Below, one piece after another: positions 1 through 9,290 of a stretch of 64,000 bases of DNA (the first letter of the stretch is position 1; the number at the start of each line of letters is the position of its first letter). The DNA comes from Paracoccus isoporae. GTDB taxonomy: Bacteria > Pseudomonadota > Alphaproteobacteria > Rhodobacterales > Rhodobacteraceae. The position numbers and the translations under genes were made by a program. The notes under the pieces are model-generated. The model was not told where the DNA came from, did no database searches, and worked only from the letters and a program-made list of their open reading frames with translations. The stretch spans positions 182,642 through 246,641 of the forward strand of contig NZ_FNAH01000005.1 of NCBI RefSeq assembly GCF_900101865.1. Reading direction: 5' to 3'.

Positions 1-440
1 GTGGCGTTGAGCGCGAGGATCACCTCGGACACCTGCTCTGCCTCCAGCCGGGCCAGCAGGCGGGGAATGCCGAGATCTTCCGGCCCGATCTCGTCGAGCG
101 CCGACAGCGTGCCGCCGAGGACGTGGTAGCGGCCGCGAAACGCCCGGCCGCGTTCGAGCGCCCAGAGATCGGCCACCGATTCCACCACGCAGATCTCTCC
201 GGTCTGGCGGGCGGGATCGGCGCAGATCGGGCAGATCTCGCGGTCGGAGATATTGCCGCAGCGCGTGCAGGGCCGGGCCGTCTCGGCCACGCGGGTCATC
301 AGCGCCGAGAGCTGCGCCATCTGGCCAGGCTTGCGGCCGATCAGCGAGAGAACGATGCGCCGGGCGGAGCGGGGACCCAGCCCCGGCAGCCGCGCCATCG
401 CCCCGATCAGCGCCTGGATGTCGTCGCTGCCTTCGGCCAC
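1..440 (-). CDS. recR: Recombination mediator RecR (partial, 3' end outside window)
   Basis: RecR acts with RecF and RecO to load RecA at single-strand gaps. The visible N-terminal part has the helix-hairpin-helix segment ([11 protein letters not shown]), a four-cysteine zinc finger (CTRCG followed by CPIC) and the start of the Toprim domain (ICVVES, then YHVLGG). I chose the GTG at 440 because it lies 7 bases beyond the ybaB stop and gives the usual N-terminus that begins a few residues before the LPGLG motif. The gene runs off the left edge, so its C-terminus cannot be judged. It is third in a dnaX-ybaB-recR operon, an order conserved in many bacteria. Confidence 0.95.
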   Translation of the reverse strand, partial: MAEGSDDIQALIGAMARLPGLGPRSARRIVLSLIGRKPGQMAQLSALMTRVAETARPCTRCGNISDREICPICADPARQTGEICVVESVADLWALERGRAFRGRYHVLGGTLSALDEIGPEDLGIPRLLARLEAEQVSEVILALNA

Positions 441-447
441 GCGCGGC

Positions 448-792
448 TCAGAACGGCAGTTTCATGTCGGAGGGCAGGCCCAGATCCTGGGCGATGCGGG
501 CCATTTCGGACTGGGCCTTGTCCTGGGCACGGCGCTGCGCGTCCTTGATCGCGGCGAGGATCAGGTCCTCGACCACCTCCTTCTCGGAGGCGACGAAGAT
601 CGAGGGGTCGATCTCCAGCCCGGTCAGTTCGCCCTTGGCGGTGGCGGTGGCCTTGACCAGACCCGCCCCGGCCTCGCCGGTCACGGTGGTCTTGTCCAGA
701 CCTTCCTGGATCTCGGCCATCTTGGCCTGCATGTCCTTGGCGGCGGCCATCATCTTGGCCATGTCGCCAAATCCGCCCAAACCCTTCATCAT
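448..792 (-). CDS. ybaB: YbaB/EbfC family nucleoid-associated protein
   Basis: A 114-residue protein of the YbaB/EbfC family, which are small dimeric DNA-binding proteins. It begins with the Met/Gly-rich segment typical of the family ([15 protein letters not shown]), then a helix rich in Lys, Met and Gln, and the conserved region [20 protein letters not shown]. Its length is normal for the family. It starts 3 bases beyond the dnaX stop and ends 7 bases before recR, so it is almost certainly co-transcribed with both. Two adjacent ATG codons (792 and 789) are both possible starts. Confidence 0.95.
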   Translation of the reverse strand: MMKGLGGFGDMAKMMAAAKDMQAKMAEIQEGLDKTTVTGEAGAGLVKATATAKGELTGLEIDPSIFVASEKEVVEDLILAAIKDAQRRAQDKAQSEMARIAQDLGLPSDMKLPF

Positions 793-795
793 GTC

Positions 796-2646
796 CTAAT
801 CCTCATCCTCGAACGGATCCCACTCCTCGGCCTCTGCCACGGGGGAGGTTCCGTCACCATGCATGGCACCGGCCTGTTCGACCGGGGCCGGTTCGACTGT
901 CTCCGCCGGTTCAACGCGCCGGGCGGAGACCAGTTTCGCCGCCGGGAAGGCGGCCAGTGCGGCCTTGACCAGCGGATGGGCGGCGGCGCGCGCCATCGCC
1001 TCGGCCTGCGCGGCGGCGCGGGTTTCCGAGATGGTCGGGGCGCCGCCGTCATTGACGATGGTCACCGCCCAACGCTGGCCCCCGGTCCAGCCGCGCAGCC
1101 GTTCGGCCAGGCGGGAGGCCAGATCGGCGGGCGCGTCGGGGGTGGGCTGGAACTCGATCCGGCCGGGGCTGTAGCGGGCGAGGCGCAGGTGATCCTCGAC
1201 CATGATGAGGAGCGGCATGTCCCGCATCCGCCGGATCAGCTCGAGGACGCTGTCGAAATCCGGGTAGGCGGCGATCAGGGACTCGGGCAGCGCGGCGGTG
1301 GCGAGCGCCTGTCCCGGTGCGGCTGACGGGCCCTGCGCCCGCGCGGTGGGCGCGACAGCGCTGCCTTGACCGGGGCCGCGCGGGGCCGCCCCAGCGGTCC
1401 CGGCGGTGGCCGGGGCAGAGCCGGAGACCGGGGCCGGGCTGCGCCCGGATGGCGGCGCGGGGCGGGTCAGCTCGCCTGCGGTCTGCGCCTGCTGGATCTT
1501 GCGGATCAGCGCCTCGGGGTCGGGCAGGTCGGCGGCATGGGTCAGCCGGATCACCGCCATCTCGGCGGCCATCATCGCATTGGGCGCGGCCGAGACCTCC
1601 TCGAGCGCCTTCAGCAGCATCTGCCAGAGCCGTGTCAGCGCCCGCATCGGCACCTGTTCGGACAGCGACGCGCCGCGGCTGCGTTCATCGGGCGAGATGG
1701 TGGGATCGTCCATCGCCGCCGGGGTGATCTTCACGATCGACAGCCAGTGGGTGATCTCGGCCAGGTCGCGCAGCACCGCCACGGGGTCCGCCCCGTCCGC
1801 ATATTGGGCCTGCAACTCGGCCAAAGCCTGCGCCGCATCGCCGCGCAGGATCATCTCGAACAGATCGATCACGCGGCCGCGATCGGCCAGACCCAGCATG
1901 GCGCGGACCTGATCGGCCGTGGTTTCGCCCGCGCCGTGGCTGATCGCCTGATCCAGCAGAGAGGTGGCATCGCGCGCCGAACCTTCGGCCGCACGGGTAA
2001 TCAGCGCCAGGGCGTCATCGGTGATCTGCGCGGATTCGGCCCCGGCAATCCGGCGAAGCAGGTCGATCATCACCTCCGGTTCGATCCGGCGCAGGTCGAA
2101 ACGCTGGCAGCGCGACAGCACGGTGACCGGCACCTTTCGGATCTCGGTGGTGGCGAAGATGAATTTCACATGCGGCGGCGGCTCCTCCAGCGTCTTGAGC
2201 AGCGCGTTGAACGCACTGGTCGAGAGCATGTGGACCTCGTCGATGATATAGATCTTGTAGCGCGCCGAGGCGGCCCGGTAATGCACGCTCTCGATGATCT
2301 CGCGGATATCATTGACGCCGGTGCGCGAGGCCGCGTCCATTTCCAGCACATCGACATGGCGGCCCTCGGTGATCGCCACGCAATGTTCGCATTGCCCGCA
2401 GGGCTCGGTCGTCGGGCCGCCCGCGCCGTCGGGGCCGATGCAGTTCAGCCCCTTGGCGATGATGCGCGCGGTGGTGGTTTTCCCGGTGCCGCGAATGCCC
2501 GTCATAATGAAAGCCTGCGCGATGCGGTCGGCGGCGAAGGCGTTTTTCAGCGTGCGCACCATCGCATCCTGCCCGACCAGGTCGGAGAAGGTCTCGGGCC
2601 GGTATTTCCGGGCCAGCACCTGGTAGTTCTGTTCGCTCTCGGTCAT
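796..2646 (-). CDS. dnaX: DNA polymerase III subunit gamma/tau
   Basis: Clamp-loader ATPase of the replicative polymerase. An AAA+ domain fills the first half: Walker A GIRGTGKTT, a zinc module (one Cys, then CGQCEHC), Walker B IIDEVHM and a sensor SRC motif. A Pro/Ala-rich linker and a tau-like C-terminal domain follow. I set the start at ATG 2646 (MTESEQNYQVLARKYRP), which is preceded by a GAGG-like ribosome site. An upstream in-frame TTG at 2697 would add 17 residues without known homology. The gene is full length, so tau is made. A gamma form would need frameshifting, and I see no obvious A-rich slippery site. It leads the dnaX-ybaB-recR operon, directly downstream of the SRP RNA gene. 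Confidence 0.97.
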   Translation of the reverse strand: MTESEQNYQVLARKYRPETFSDLVGQDAMVRTLKNAFAADRIAQAFIMTGIRGTGKTTTARIIAKGLNCIGPDGAGGPTTEPCGQCEHCVAITEGRHVDVLEMDAASRTGVNDIREIIESVHYRAASARYKIYIIDEVHMLSTSAFNALLKTLEEPPPHVKFIFATTEIRKVPVTVLSRCQRFDLRRIEPEVMIDLLRRIAGAESAQITDDALALITRAAEGSARDATSLLDQAISHGAGETTADQVRAMLGLADRGRVIDLFEMILRGDAAQALAELQAQYADGADPVAVLRDLAEITHWLSIVKITPAAMDDPTISPDERSRGASLSEQVPMRALTRLWQMLLKALEEVSAAPNAMMAAEMAVIRLTHAADLPDPEALIRKIQQAQTAGELTRPAPPSGRSPAPVSGSAPATAGTAGAAPRGPGQGSAVAPTARAQGPSAAPGQALATAALPESLIAAYPDFDSVLELIRRMRDMPLLIMVEDHLRLARYSPGRIEFQPTPDAPADLASRLAERLRGWTGGQRWAVTIVNDGGAPTISETRAAAQAEAMARAAAHPLVKAALAAFPAAKLVSARRVEPAETVEPAPVEQAGAMHGDGTSPVAEAEEWDPFEDED

Positions 2647-2777
2647 CTCGCCTCGCCTGGGTGGCGTCACATTAGCGATGGGGGCGGGGTGCGACAACCG
2701 GCGAGATGGGGCGGTGTGGCGGCTAGGGATGCCAACCGGCTTGCCCTGAGCGGTCGGCGATGCTGCGGGGGAGGGGT

Positions 2778-2871
2778 GAGAGACTGGACAGCGACCCGAA
2801 CGGAATTCGTTGCGGCTGCTTCCTTCCGGACCTGACCGGGTTGGCGAAGCGTTCGCCCGCGCCAGCCTCTC
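2778..2871 (-). ncRNA. ffs: Signal recognition particle RNA, bacterial small type (4.5S RNA)
   Basis: On the minus strand, positions 2837 to 2815 hold the universal SRP domain IV core (GGTCAGGTCCGGAAGGAAGC). The flanks close into a helix: GAGAGGCTGG at 2871-2862 pairs with CCAGTCTCTC at 2787-2778, giving 10 continuous pairs with one G-U. This defines a transcript of about 94 nucleotides, the usual size for the small bacterial form. It binds Ffh and guides co-translational membrane targeting. The exact transcript ends are inferred from the helix. Confidence 0.93.
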
Positions 2872-3015
2872 GCGGCCTAATTAGGGATGGGCGCGCGCGG
2901 ATGCAACCCCCGGCGGGGTGCGCATGGGGCCTGGCCGGGGCCGCGGGTGGCGCGCGGTGGGGGTGGCTGCGCGAGGGATGGCTGCGCGGGGTCGCGCGGC
3001 CTGGCCGGGCGCGGT

Positions 3016-4812
3016 TCAGAATTGCAGGCCGAGGCGCAGGAACCCCGAATCGCGGCGCTCGGTGGTCATCACCGGCAGCGGGCAGTTGGACAGATCGGCC
3101 TCCGGCGCGGTGTCGAACCAGACTTTCGTGCCGGGCGGGGCGTGCAGGCGGAAGAACGGGCGCAGCGGGCCGCGCGGCGGGGCGGCGCGCATCAGATGCC
3201 GGGCGATGATGTCGCGCACCCGCGCCTGCGCCGGCTCTGGCAGCAGGCAGGCGCGGCCGCGGGTCAGCGTCTCGTAGACGCCGCCGCTGTTCAGCCGGTA
3301 GCTGTTGGTGAAGACCAGGAAACGCTGATCGCGCGCCACCGGGCGGCCGGCATGGCACAGCCCGACGATGCGGCCGGGATGGCCGGTCGGGCGGCCGCAG
3401 CGGTCGAAGGCCGGCGCCCGGCTGAGATCGACGCCGTATTCTACCCCGGACATGACGTCGAACTGGAAGCCGGGCATGTCCGGGTCGATCAGCGGGCCGG
3501 TCTGGCTGGGCGCGTCGGGCAGATGCGTGAACAGCGCCGCGGCCCGTTCCAGCCATTGCGCGATCTCGGACCCGGTAAGCTCGATCGCGGCGGCATGGTT
3601 GCCGAACGGGTAGATCCGCGACAGATCCCCCCGCGACAGCTTGCCGGAGGGGATGTCGACGTAATGGCCCGGCCCGCCGCGCCCGCCGGTGCGGAACGGG
3701 GCCTGGGCGAAGATCATCGGCAGGTTGCAATGCGGCAGGGTCTCGGCGGCATGGGCACGCATCGCCGATTCGACCAGCCGCATGCCGTGATCGACGCCGA
3801 GCAGGGCGAAATGGCTGCTCAGCCTTGTGCCGATCCGGCAGATCGCCGCGTCGAGCCGCCGCCGGGTGCCCTGCGGCAGCCAGGACACCGTCGCGCGCAG
3901 CCGGGCGCAGCCGGGCACGGTGGCCGGGCGCGCCTCGGCGATGCTGTCGGTGATCTGCCAGGCGCCGCCCCCGCCGCGCAGCCGCAGCGTCACCGCCGCC
4001 AGATGCGAGCCGCCGAAGCCCGCCATCACCAGGGCCGCGCGCCCCGGTGCGGCCGGGCGGACCAGCACCTCGTGGGTGTGGCCCGCGATCACCGCATCGA
4101 CACCGGAGAGCGCCGCGATGCAGGCGGCCGCGTTCTCGGCCCGCGGCGCGGCATCCTCTCCCGGTCCGCCATGGCTGAGCGCCACCACCAGATCCGCCCC
4201 GCGCGCGCGCAGCGAGGAGACGGCGCGGCCGGCGGCGCGGACGACATCTTCGGTCTGCAGATGCCGGGCGAGGCCGGGCTCCCATTCCGTGGTCTGCGGC
4301 GGCAGCACGCCGAACACGCCGATCCGCAGCATGTGGTCCGCGCCCTGCGCGTCGCGCATCCGGCGGCGCAGCATCACCGTGTCCGACCACAAGGGCGCGC
4401 CGTCGGTCAGACCGGCATTCGCAAGCGTCAACTGATAGCGGGCGTCGCGCAGCACCCGGCGCAGATGGGCGATGCCATAGGTGAAGTCGTGATTGCCCAG
4501 GCAGGCGGCGTCATAGCGCAGCCTGTTCAGCGCCGCGATGGCCGGGTGGACGTCATGCGGCCCCAGCCCGGCGCGCGCGATCTCGTCGGCCTGCGGCGTG
4601 CCCTGCAGCAGATCGCCATTGTCGAATAGCAGCAGGTTGGCATGGCGTTCGCGGGCCGCGGCGATCAGCGGCGCGATCCGCGCCAGACCGCCGCCGGGCA
4701 GGTCGTCGCCCAGTTGCATATGCAGGTCGGTGGTGGCGAGAATGGCAATCTCGAGCGTGGAAACTTGTTCGACGCGGCCGTAATTGCGGTGCGTGGCCGA
4801 GCGGATCTGCAT
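3016..4812 (-). CDS. 5'-nucleotidase / 2',3'-cyclic nucleotide phosphodiesterase family protein
   Basis: A 598-residue metallophosphoesterase of the 5'-nucleotidase/CpdB family, which removes phosphate from nucleotides or 2',3'-cyclic nucleotides using two metal ions. The metal-binding motifs appear in family order: TTDLHMQ, NGDLLQGTP, GNHDFTYG, LSHGGPGED and AGHTHE. The C-terminal substrate domain follows, with the usual IYPFGN and FTNSYR segments. The ATG at 4812 has an AGGAAA site upstream. The N-terminus (MQIRSATHRNYGRVEQ) is polar and shows no signal peptide, although many relatives are periplasmic, so the location is uncertain. The gene stands alone, divergent from the SRPBCC gene. Confidence 0.85.
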   Translation of the reverse strand: MQIRSATHRNYGRVEQVSTLEIAILATTDLHMQLGDDLPGGGLARIAPLIAAARERHANLLLFDNGDLLQGTPQADEIARAGLGPHDVHPAIAALNRLRYDAACLGNHDFTYGIAHLRRVLRDARYQLTLANAGLTDGAPLWSDTVMLRRRMRDAQGADHMLRIGVFGVLPPQTTEWEPGLARHLQTEDVVRAAGRAVSSLRARGADLVVALSHGGPGEDAAPRAENAAACIAALSGVDAVIAGHTHEVLVRPAAPGRAALVMAGFGGSHLAAVTLRLRGGGGAWQITDSIAEARPATVPGCARLRATVSWLPQGTRRRLDAAICRIGTRLSSHFALLGVDHGMRLVESAMRAHAAETLPHCNLPMIFAQAPFRTGGRGGPGHYVDIPSGKLSRGDLSRIYPFGNHAAAIELTGSEIAQWLERAAALFTHLPDAPSQTGPLIDPDMPGFQFDVMSGVEYGVDLSRAPAFDRCGRPTGHPGRIVGLCHAGRPVARDQRFLVFTNSYRLNSGGVYETLTRGRACLLPEPAQARVRDIIARHLMRAAPPRGPLRPFFRLHAPPGTKVWFDTAPEADLSNCPLPVMTTERRDSGFLRLGLQF

Positions 4813-4986
4813 CTTGTATTTCCTGCCAAAATATCAATATAAATGGCCCTCACATCAGCCTAGGCGCAATTCCGCGCATCACACAACTTTCGATTGCGGA
4901 AGATGCTTAAATTTGTAGACGAACGTCTTGCCTTGCGTCACCTCTGCGGCTAACTCTCTGTAAATCTAACCGATTTTGTGGTGATT

Positions 4987-5436
4987 ATGAAGTTTTCCAC
5001 ACGCGTCGACAAAGCCATCAGCGCCGAGCAGCTTTTCGATTCGGTTGCGAATTTCGACCGGCTCGAGCGGATGTTGATGCGGCGGGGTGTGGTCGTCAGC
5101 CGAGTTAACAACATCTCCTCCGGCACGGCGCGGGCCTGGGATCTGGCCTTTGACTGGCGCGGCCAGCAGCGCGAGCTGCGGATGCTGCTGGTCCAGTATG
5201 ACCGGCCCGAGAAACTGGCCTATACCGGGCAGTCGCAATCCTTCGAGATCCGGCTGGACATGAGCGTGGTGGCGCTCGCGCGGCAGAAATCGCGGCTGAT
5301 CTTCGAGCTGGAGGTGAAGCCGCGCAACATGCGCGCGCGGCTGGCGCTGCAGACCGCCAAGCTGGGCAAGGCGCAGATCGACCGGCGGGTGGCGGATCGG
5401 GTGGCGGGCTTCGTCAACGACGCCGTTGCGGGCTGA
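4987..5436 (+). CDS. SRPBCC family protein (START/cyclase-like fold)
   Basis: A 149-residue protein with the layout of the SRPBCC superfamily: an N-terminal strand (MKFSTRVDKAISAEQLFDSVANFDRLER), a helix that opens the cavity, and later strands LRMLLVQYD and SRLIFELEVKPRNMRARL, ending in a long C-terminal helix. Members bind hydrophobic ligands or lipids, and the ligand here is unknown. Two GTG codons lie just upstream (4978 and 4981). I prefer the ATG at 4987 because the family alignment starts there. It is divergent from the phosphoesterase, with a region of about 170 bases between them that is AT-rich for this genome. Confidence 0.7.
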   Translation: MKFSTRVDKAISAEQLFDSVANFDRLERMLMRRGVVVSRVNNISSGTARAWDLAFDWRGQQRELRMLLVQYDRPEKLAYTGQSQSFEIRLDMSVVALARQKSRLIFELEVKPRNMRARLALQTAKLGKAQIDRRVADRVAGFVNDAVAG

Positions 5437-5517
5437 GCGGGACCGAGTGACCGCGGGCGCAGCCCCTGCGTGCAGGCGTCACGCCTAACGTCCTGCTATG
5501 CAAGGATATTATGGCGA

Positions 5518-6393
5518 TCAGCGCGCTTGCCGAAGTTGTTCGGCGCGCAGCGGATCGGCCGGATAGACCCCCAGCACGTTCAGCATCGAGGTGAAATAGC
5601 TGAGCTCGTCAAGCGCGAGGCGCACATTTTCGTCCTCGGGATGGCCCTCGATATCGGCATAGAACTGCGTCGCGGTGAACACCCCGTCGACCATGTAGCT
5701 TTCCAGCTTGGTCATGTTCACGCCATTGGTCGCGAACCCGCCCATCGCCTTGTAGAGCGCCGCCGGAATGTTGCGCACCCGGAACACGAAGCTGGTCAGC
5801 ATTCCCGCCTCGCCCGCGCGGTTCGGGCGGCGGGCGTAATCCGGCTCGCGCGACATGATGAGAAAGCGGGTGGTGTTGTTCTGCCGGTCCTCGATCTGGT
5901 CGGCCAGCCGGTTCAGCCCGTAGATCTCTCCGGCCAGCGGCGCGGCCAGTGCGGCAATGTGACGCTGGCCCTGCTCGGCGACGATCTTGGCCGAGCCTGC
6001 CGTATCCGCGCCGGTGATGCTGCGAATGCCGTGGTCGCGCAGAAAGCCGCGGCACTGGCCCAGCAGCACGGTATGGCTCATCGCCTCCGTCACCTCGTCC
6101 AGCGTCACGCCGGGCTGTGCCAGCAGGCTGATATGGACGCGCACGAAGGCCTCGTCGATGATGTGCAGGCCGGATTCGGGCAGCAGGTGATGGATGTCGG
6201 CCACGCGGCCATAGGTCGAGTTCTCCACCGGCAGCATGGCCAGATCGGCCTCGCCCGCGCGGACCGCCTCGATCACATCCTCGAAGGTGCGGCAGGGCAG
6301 CGCCTCCATGTCGGGGCGGGCGTCGTGGCAGGCCTGGTGGCTGTAGGCGCCCGGTTCGCCCTGGAAGGCGATGAGATTGTTGGTCCTGATCAT
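5518..6393 (-). CDS. pheA: Prephenate dehydratase
   Basis: Converts prephenate to phenylpyruvate in phenylalanine synthesis. The 291-residue protein has the periplasmic-binding-like catalytic domain (FQGEPGAYSHQA near the start, LPVENSTYGRV, then NNTTRF with the catalytic Thr) and a C-terminal ACT regulatory domain (SFVFRVRNIPAALYKAMGGFATNGVNMTKLES). It is monofunctional, with no chorismate mutase domain. The open frame extends upstream to 6435, but the ATG at 6393 (MIRTNNLIAFQG) matches the family start. Feedback control by phenylalanine through the ACT domain is expected. It is divergent from cycM. Confidence 0.95.
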   Translation of the reverse strand: MIRTNNLIAFQGEPGAYSHQACHDARPDMEALPCRTFEDVIEAVRAGEADLAMLPVENSTYGRVADIHHLLPESGLHIIDEAFVRVHISLLAQPGVTLDEVTEAMSHTVLLGQCRGFLRDHGIRSITGADTAGSAKIVAEQGQRHIAALAAPLAGEIYGLNRLADQIEDRQNNTTRFLIMSREPDYARRPNRAGEAGMLTSFVFRVRNIPAALYKAMGGFATNGVNMTKLESYMVDGVFTATQFYADIEGHPEDENVRLALDELSYFTSMLNVLGVYPADPLRAEQLRQAR

Positions 6394-6510
6394 GGTCCCG
6401 GCAGTCGATTGACGGATCGTGGCTTGACGGGTCAACTATACCTTGAACCGGCTGAAAGAAAGCGGATAGATACGCGCAGAATTTTGAACACTACCTAGCG
6501 GGGACGGCAC

Positions 6511-7053
6511 ATGTTCAACACCATGACCATCACGAAGGCATCCGGCGCGCTGATCGGCTCCTTGCTGGCGCTGCTGCTGCTGTTCTGGGCCGGGACGGGG
6601 CTGTATTCCGTCAAGCCGCCCGGAGGTGCCGGACATGGTGAGGGCGAGGAGGTGGCGCAGGCCTATTCCATCCCCGTCGAGGAGACCGGCGGCGGCGAGG
6701 TTGCGGAGGAAGAGCAGATCGATTTCTCGGCGCTGATGGCCTCGGCCGATGCGGGCGCGGGGGAACGTGTCTTCGGCAAGTGCCGGGCGTGTCACAAGCT
6801 GGACGGCTCGGACGGGATCGGGCCGCATCTGAACGGGGTGATGGGCCGGGCCGTGGCCTCGGTCGGCGGGTTCGCCTATTCCGATCCGATGGTCGCCCAT
6901 GCCGGCGAGGCGCCGGAATGGACGCCCGAGGCGATGCAGGAATTCCTGGCCGATCCGCGCGGCGTGGTGCCGGGGACCAAGATGACCTTTGCCGGGCTGC
7001 CCGATGCCGAGGATCGCGCGAACCTGATCGCCTATCTGACCGAACAGCCCTGA
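6511..7053 (+). CDS. cycM: Membrane-anchored cytochrome c (c552/CycM type)
   Basis: A 180-residue class I c-type cytochrome. Residues 10-31 form one hydrophobic anchor (a run of Leu ending in WAGTGLY). An acidic, Glu-rich periplasmic linker follows, then the haem domain with CRACH at 91-95 and a downstream Met ligand in PGTKMTF. This arrangement matches Paracoccus CycM, which carries electrons from the bc1 complex to the aa3 oxidase. The haem domain faces the periplasm. A good hairpin terminator follows. Confidence 0.9.
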   Translation: MFNTMTITKASGALIGSLLALLLLFWAGTGLYSVKPPGGAGHGEGEEVAQAYSIPVEETGGGEVAEEEQIDFSALMASADAGAGERVFGKCRACHKLDGSDGIGPHLNGVMGRAVASVGGFAYSDPMVAHAGEAPEWTPEAMQEFLADPRGVVPGTKMTFAGLPDAEDRANLIAYLTEQP

Positions 7054-7079
7054 TCGCGGCGGCGACCCGGATTTGCACC

Positions 7080-7107
7080 CGCCCGGCCCAAGCGGCCGGG
7101 CGTTTTG
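7080..7107 (+). terminator. Rho-independent terminator after cycM
   Basis: Nine-base-pair GC stem (CGCCCGGCC paired with GGCCGGGCG), a 5-base loop and a TTTT run, 26 bases after the cycM stop. Confidence 0.85.
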
Positions 7108-7196
7108 CGTTTGGCCTTGCCGATCACGAAAACGCGGATTGATCCGGCGGGGGGCGAGGGCGTAGCCTGTGCGGCAACCCAACAGGAAGGATCGCC

Positions 7197-9173
7197 ATGC
7201 CCCGCCCCGCTCGTCTTGCCGCGCTTGCCCTGCCGCTGTCGCTGATCGGTGCCGTGGCATTGGCGCAGGCGCCCGCCTCCCAACCCGCAGCACCAGAGGC
7301 GAGTGCCGCCACAGACGACGCTGGGGCGCAGCCGAGCACACCCGCGCAGGACGGCGCGTCGCCGGGTGATGCGGCGACGGGCGAGACCACTGTGGCGCAT
7401 GGCGTGTCGGTGTTCGGCGAACCCGCCCTGCCGCCGGATTTCGAGCATCTGCCTTACGTGAACCCCGATGCCCCGAAGGGGGGTGAGATTTCCATCGCGC
7501 TTGCCGGCGGGTTCGACAGCTACAACCCCTATACGGTGAAGGGGCGCGGCGCGGCCCTGTCCACGGTCATGCATGAGAGCCTGATGACCGGCACGATGGA
7601 CGAGATCGGGACCGCCTATTGCCTGCTTTGCGAGACCGTCGAATATCCAGACAGCCGGGACTGGGCGATCTTCACCCTGCGCGAGGAGGCGGCATTTTCC
7701 GACGGCACGCCGGTCACCGCCGAGGACGTGCTGTTCACCTATGAGACGCTGCGCGACAAGGGGCTGTCCTCGTTCCGTGCGGTGATCGCGCAATCCATCG
7801 CGGGCGCCGAGGTGCTGGACGACCGCCGCATCCGCTTCGATTTCGTGGAGGGCTATCCCCGCCGCGACGTGGTCCAGACGGCTGGCGGGCTGCCGGTGTT
7901 CTCGAAAAAGGATTTCGAGGAGAACGGGCGGGAATTGTCCGACAGCAGCAGTACGCCCTTCATCGGCTCCGGCCCCTATATGTTCGGCAGTGCCGATATG
8001 GGGCGGCGCACGGTCTGGCAGCGCAACCCGGAGTATTGGGGCAAGGATCTGCCGATCAATATCGGGCGGCATAATTTCGACCGCATCCGTATCGAGTATT
8101 TCGGTGATGGCGACGCCGCGTTCGAGGGGTTCAAGGCGGGTGAATACACGTTCCGGGCGGAGAACTCGGCGATCAAATGGGCCACCGGCTATGATTTTCC
8201 GGCGGTTGAGCGCGGTGCGGTGGTCAAGGCCGAGATCGAGACCGGCAGCAAGGCCCCGGCGCAGGGGTTCTTCTTCAACCTGCGGCGCGAGAAGTTCCAG
8301 GATCCGCGCGTGCGCGAGGCGATCGGGCTGATGTTCAACTTCGAATGGTCGAACCGGACGCTGTTCTACGATCAGTACAGCCGCACCCAGTCCTTCTGGG
8401 AAAACAGCAACCTCAAGGCCGAGGGGCCGCCATCCGAGGCCGAACTGGCGCTGCTGGAGCCGCTGGCGGCGGATCTGCCCGACGGCGCGCTGACCGAGGA
8501 TGCGGTGGTCCCGCCGGTCAGCGGCGAGCGCCAGATCGACCGGGGCAATCTGCGCCGGGCGGGCGCATTGCTGGACGAGGCGGGCTGGGTGCCGGGCAGT
8601 GACGGGATGCGGCGCAACGCGGACGGGCAGGTGCTGAGCGTCGAATTCATGAACGATTCCCAGACATTCGACCGGGTTATTAATCCGTTCGTCGAAAATC
8701 TGCGACGCCTCGGCGTTGATGCGAAAATGGCGCGGGTGGACAATGCTGAGCATGAGAACCGCCGCTACAGTTTCGATTACGACATCATCATCGGCCATGC
8801 GCTGACCGACATGATCGCGGGGGACGGGCTGTATCAGATGTTCGGCTCGCAAGGGGTGGACGATGTGTTCAACCTGGCGGGGATCTCCAACCCGGCGGTC
8901 GACAGCCTGATCGGGACCGCCGTCGCCGCAGAGACCGAGGCGGAGATGGTGACCGCCACCCATGCGCTCGACCGGGTGTTGCGGGCGATGCGGCCCTGGG
9001 TGCCCAACTGGTTCAGCGCCGAGCAGCGGCTGGCCTATTACGACCAGTATGATTACCCCGACGAGCTGCCGCCCTATCTGGACGCGTCGATCTCCACGCC
9101 CTGGTATTTCGATTTCGCCTGGTTCGACGCCGAAAAGGCGGCGGCGCTGCGCGCATCCGGGGCGCTGCGCTGA
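7197..9173 (+). CDS. yejA: Oligopeptide ABC transporter substrate-binding protein (YejA-like)
   Basis: A 658-residue family 5 extracellular solute-binding protein. It begins with a signal peptide (MPRPARLAALALPLSLIGAVALAQA), then an Ala/Pro/Thr-rich stretch of about 45 residues before the binding domain (VSVFGEPALPPDFEHLPYVNPDAP). The body has typical family 5 signatures: PYTVKGRGA, FTLREEAAFSDGTPVTAEDV and GSGPYMF. The ATG has a strong AGGAAGG site. It is the first gene of a complete yejA-yejB-yejE-yejF importer. In other bacteria Yej takes up peptides, including microcin C-type compounds. The substrate here is unknown. Confidence 0.92.
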   Translation: MPRPARLAALALPLSLIGAVALAQAPASQPAAPEASAATDDAGAQPSTPAQDGASPGDAATGETTVAHGVSVFGEPALPPDFEHLPYVNPDAPKGGEISIALAGGFDSYNPYTVKGRGAALSTVMHESLMTGTMDEIGTAYCLLCETVEYPDSRDWAIFTLREEAAFSDGTPVTAEDVLFTYETLRDKGLSSFRAVIAQSIAGAEVLDDRRIRFDFVEGYPRRDVVQTAGGLPVFSKKDFEENGRELSDSSSTPFIGSGPYMFGSADMGRRTVWQRNPEYWGKDLPINIGRHNFDRIRIEYFGDGDAAFEGFKAGEYTFRAENSAIKWATGYDFPAVERGAVVKAEIETGSKAPAQGFFFNLRREKFQDPRVREAIGLMFNFEWSNRTLFYDQYSRTQSFWENSNLKAEGPPSEAELALLEPLAADLPDGALTEDAVVPPVSGERQIDRGNLRRAGALLDEAGWVPGSDGMRRNADGQVLSVEFMNDSQTFDRVINPFVENLRRLGVDAKMARVDNAEHENRRYSFDYDIIIGHALTDMIAGDGLYQMFGSQGVDDVFNLAGISNPAVDSLIGTAVAAETEAEMVTATHALDRVLRAMRPWVPNWFSAEQRLAYYDQYDYPDELPPYLDASISTPWYFDFAWFDAEKAAALRASGALR

Positions 9174-9290
9174 GCGCGCGGCGGGGCGGCCGCCCGGCTC
9201 TCTTGATTTCTGGCGAAAGAAGGCGGAAAACAGCCTCACATTGAACAAGGCCGGGCGTGAACCGGCTGGCAGGGAAGGCAGGCAAGGGGC

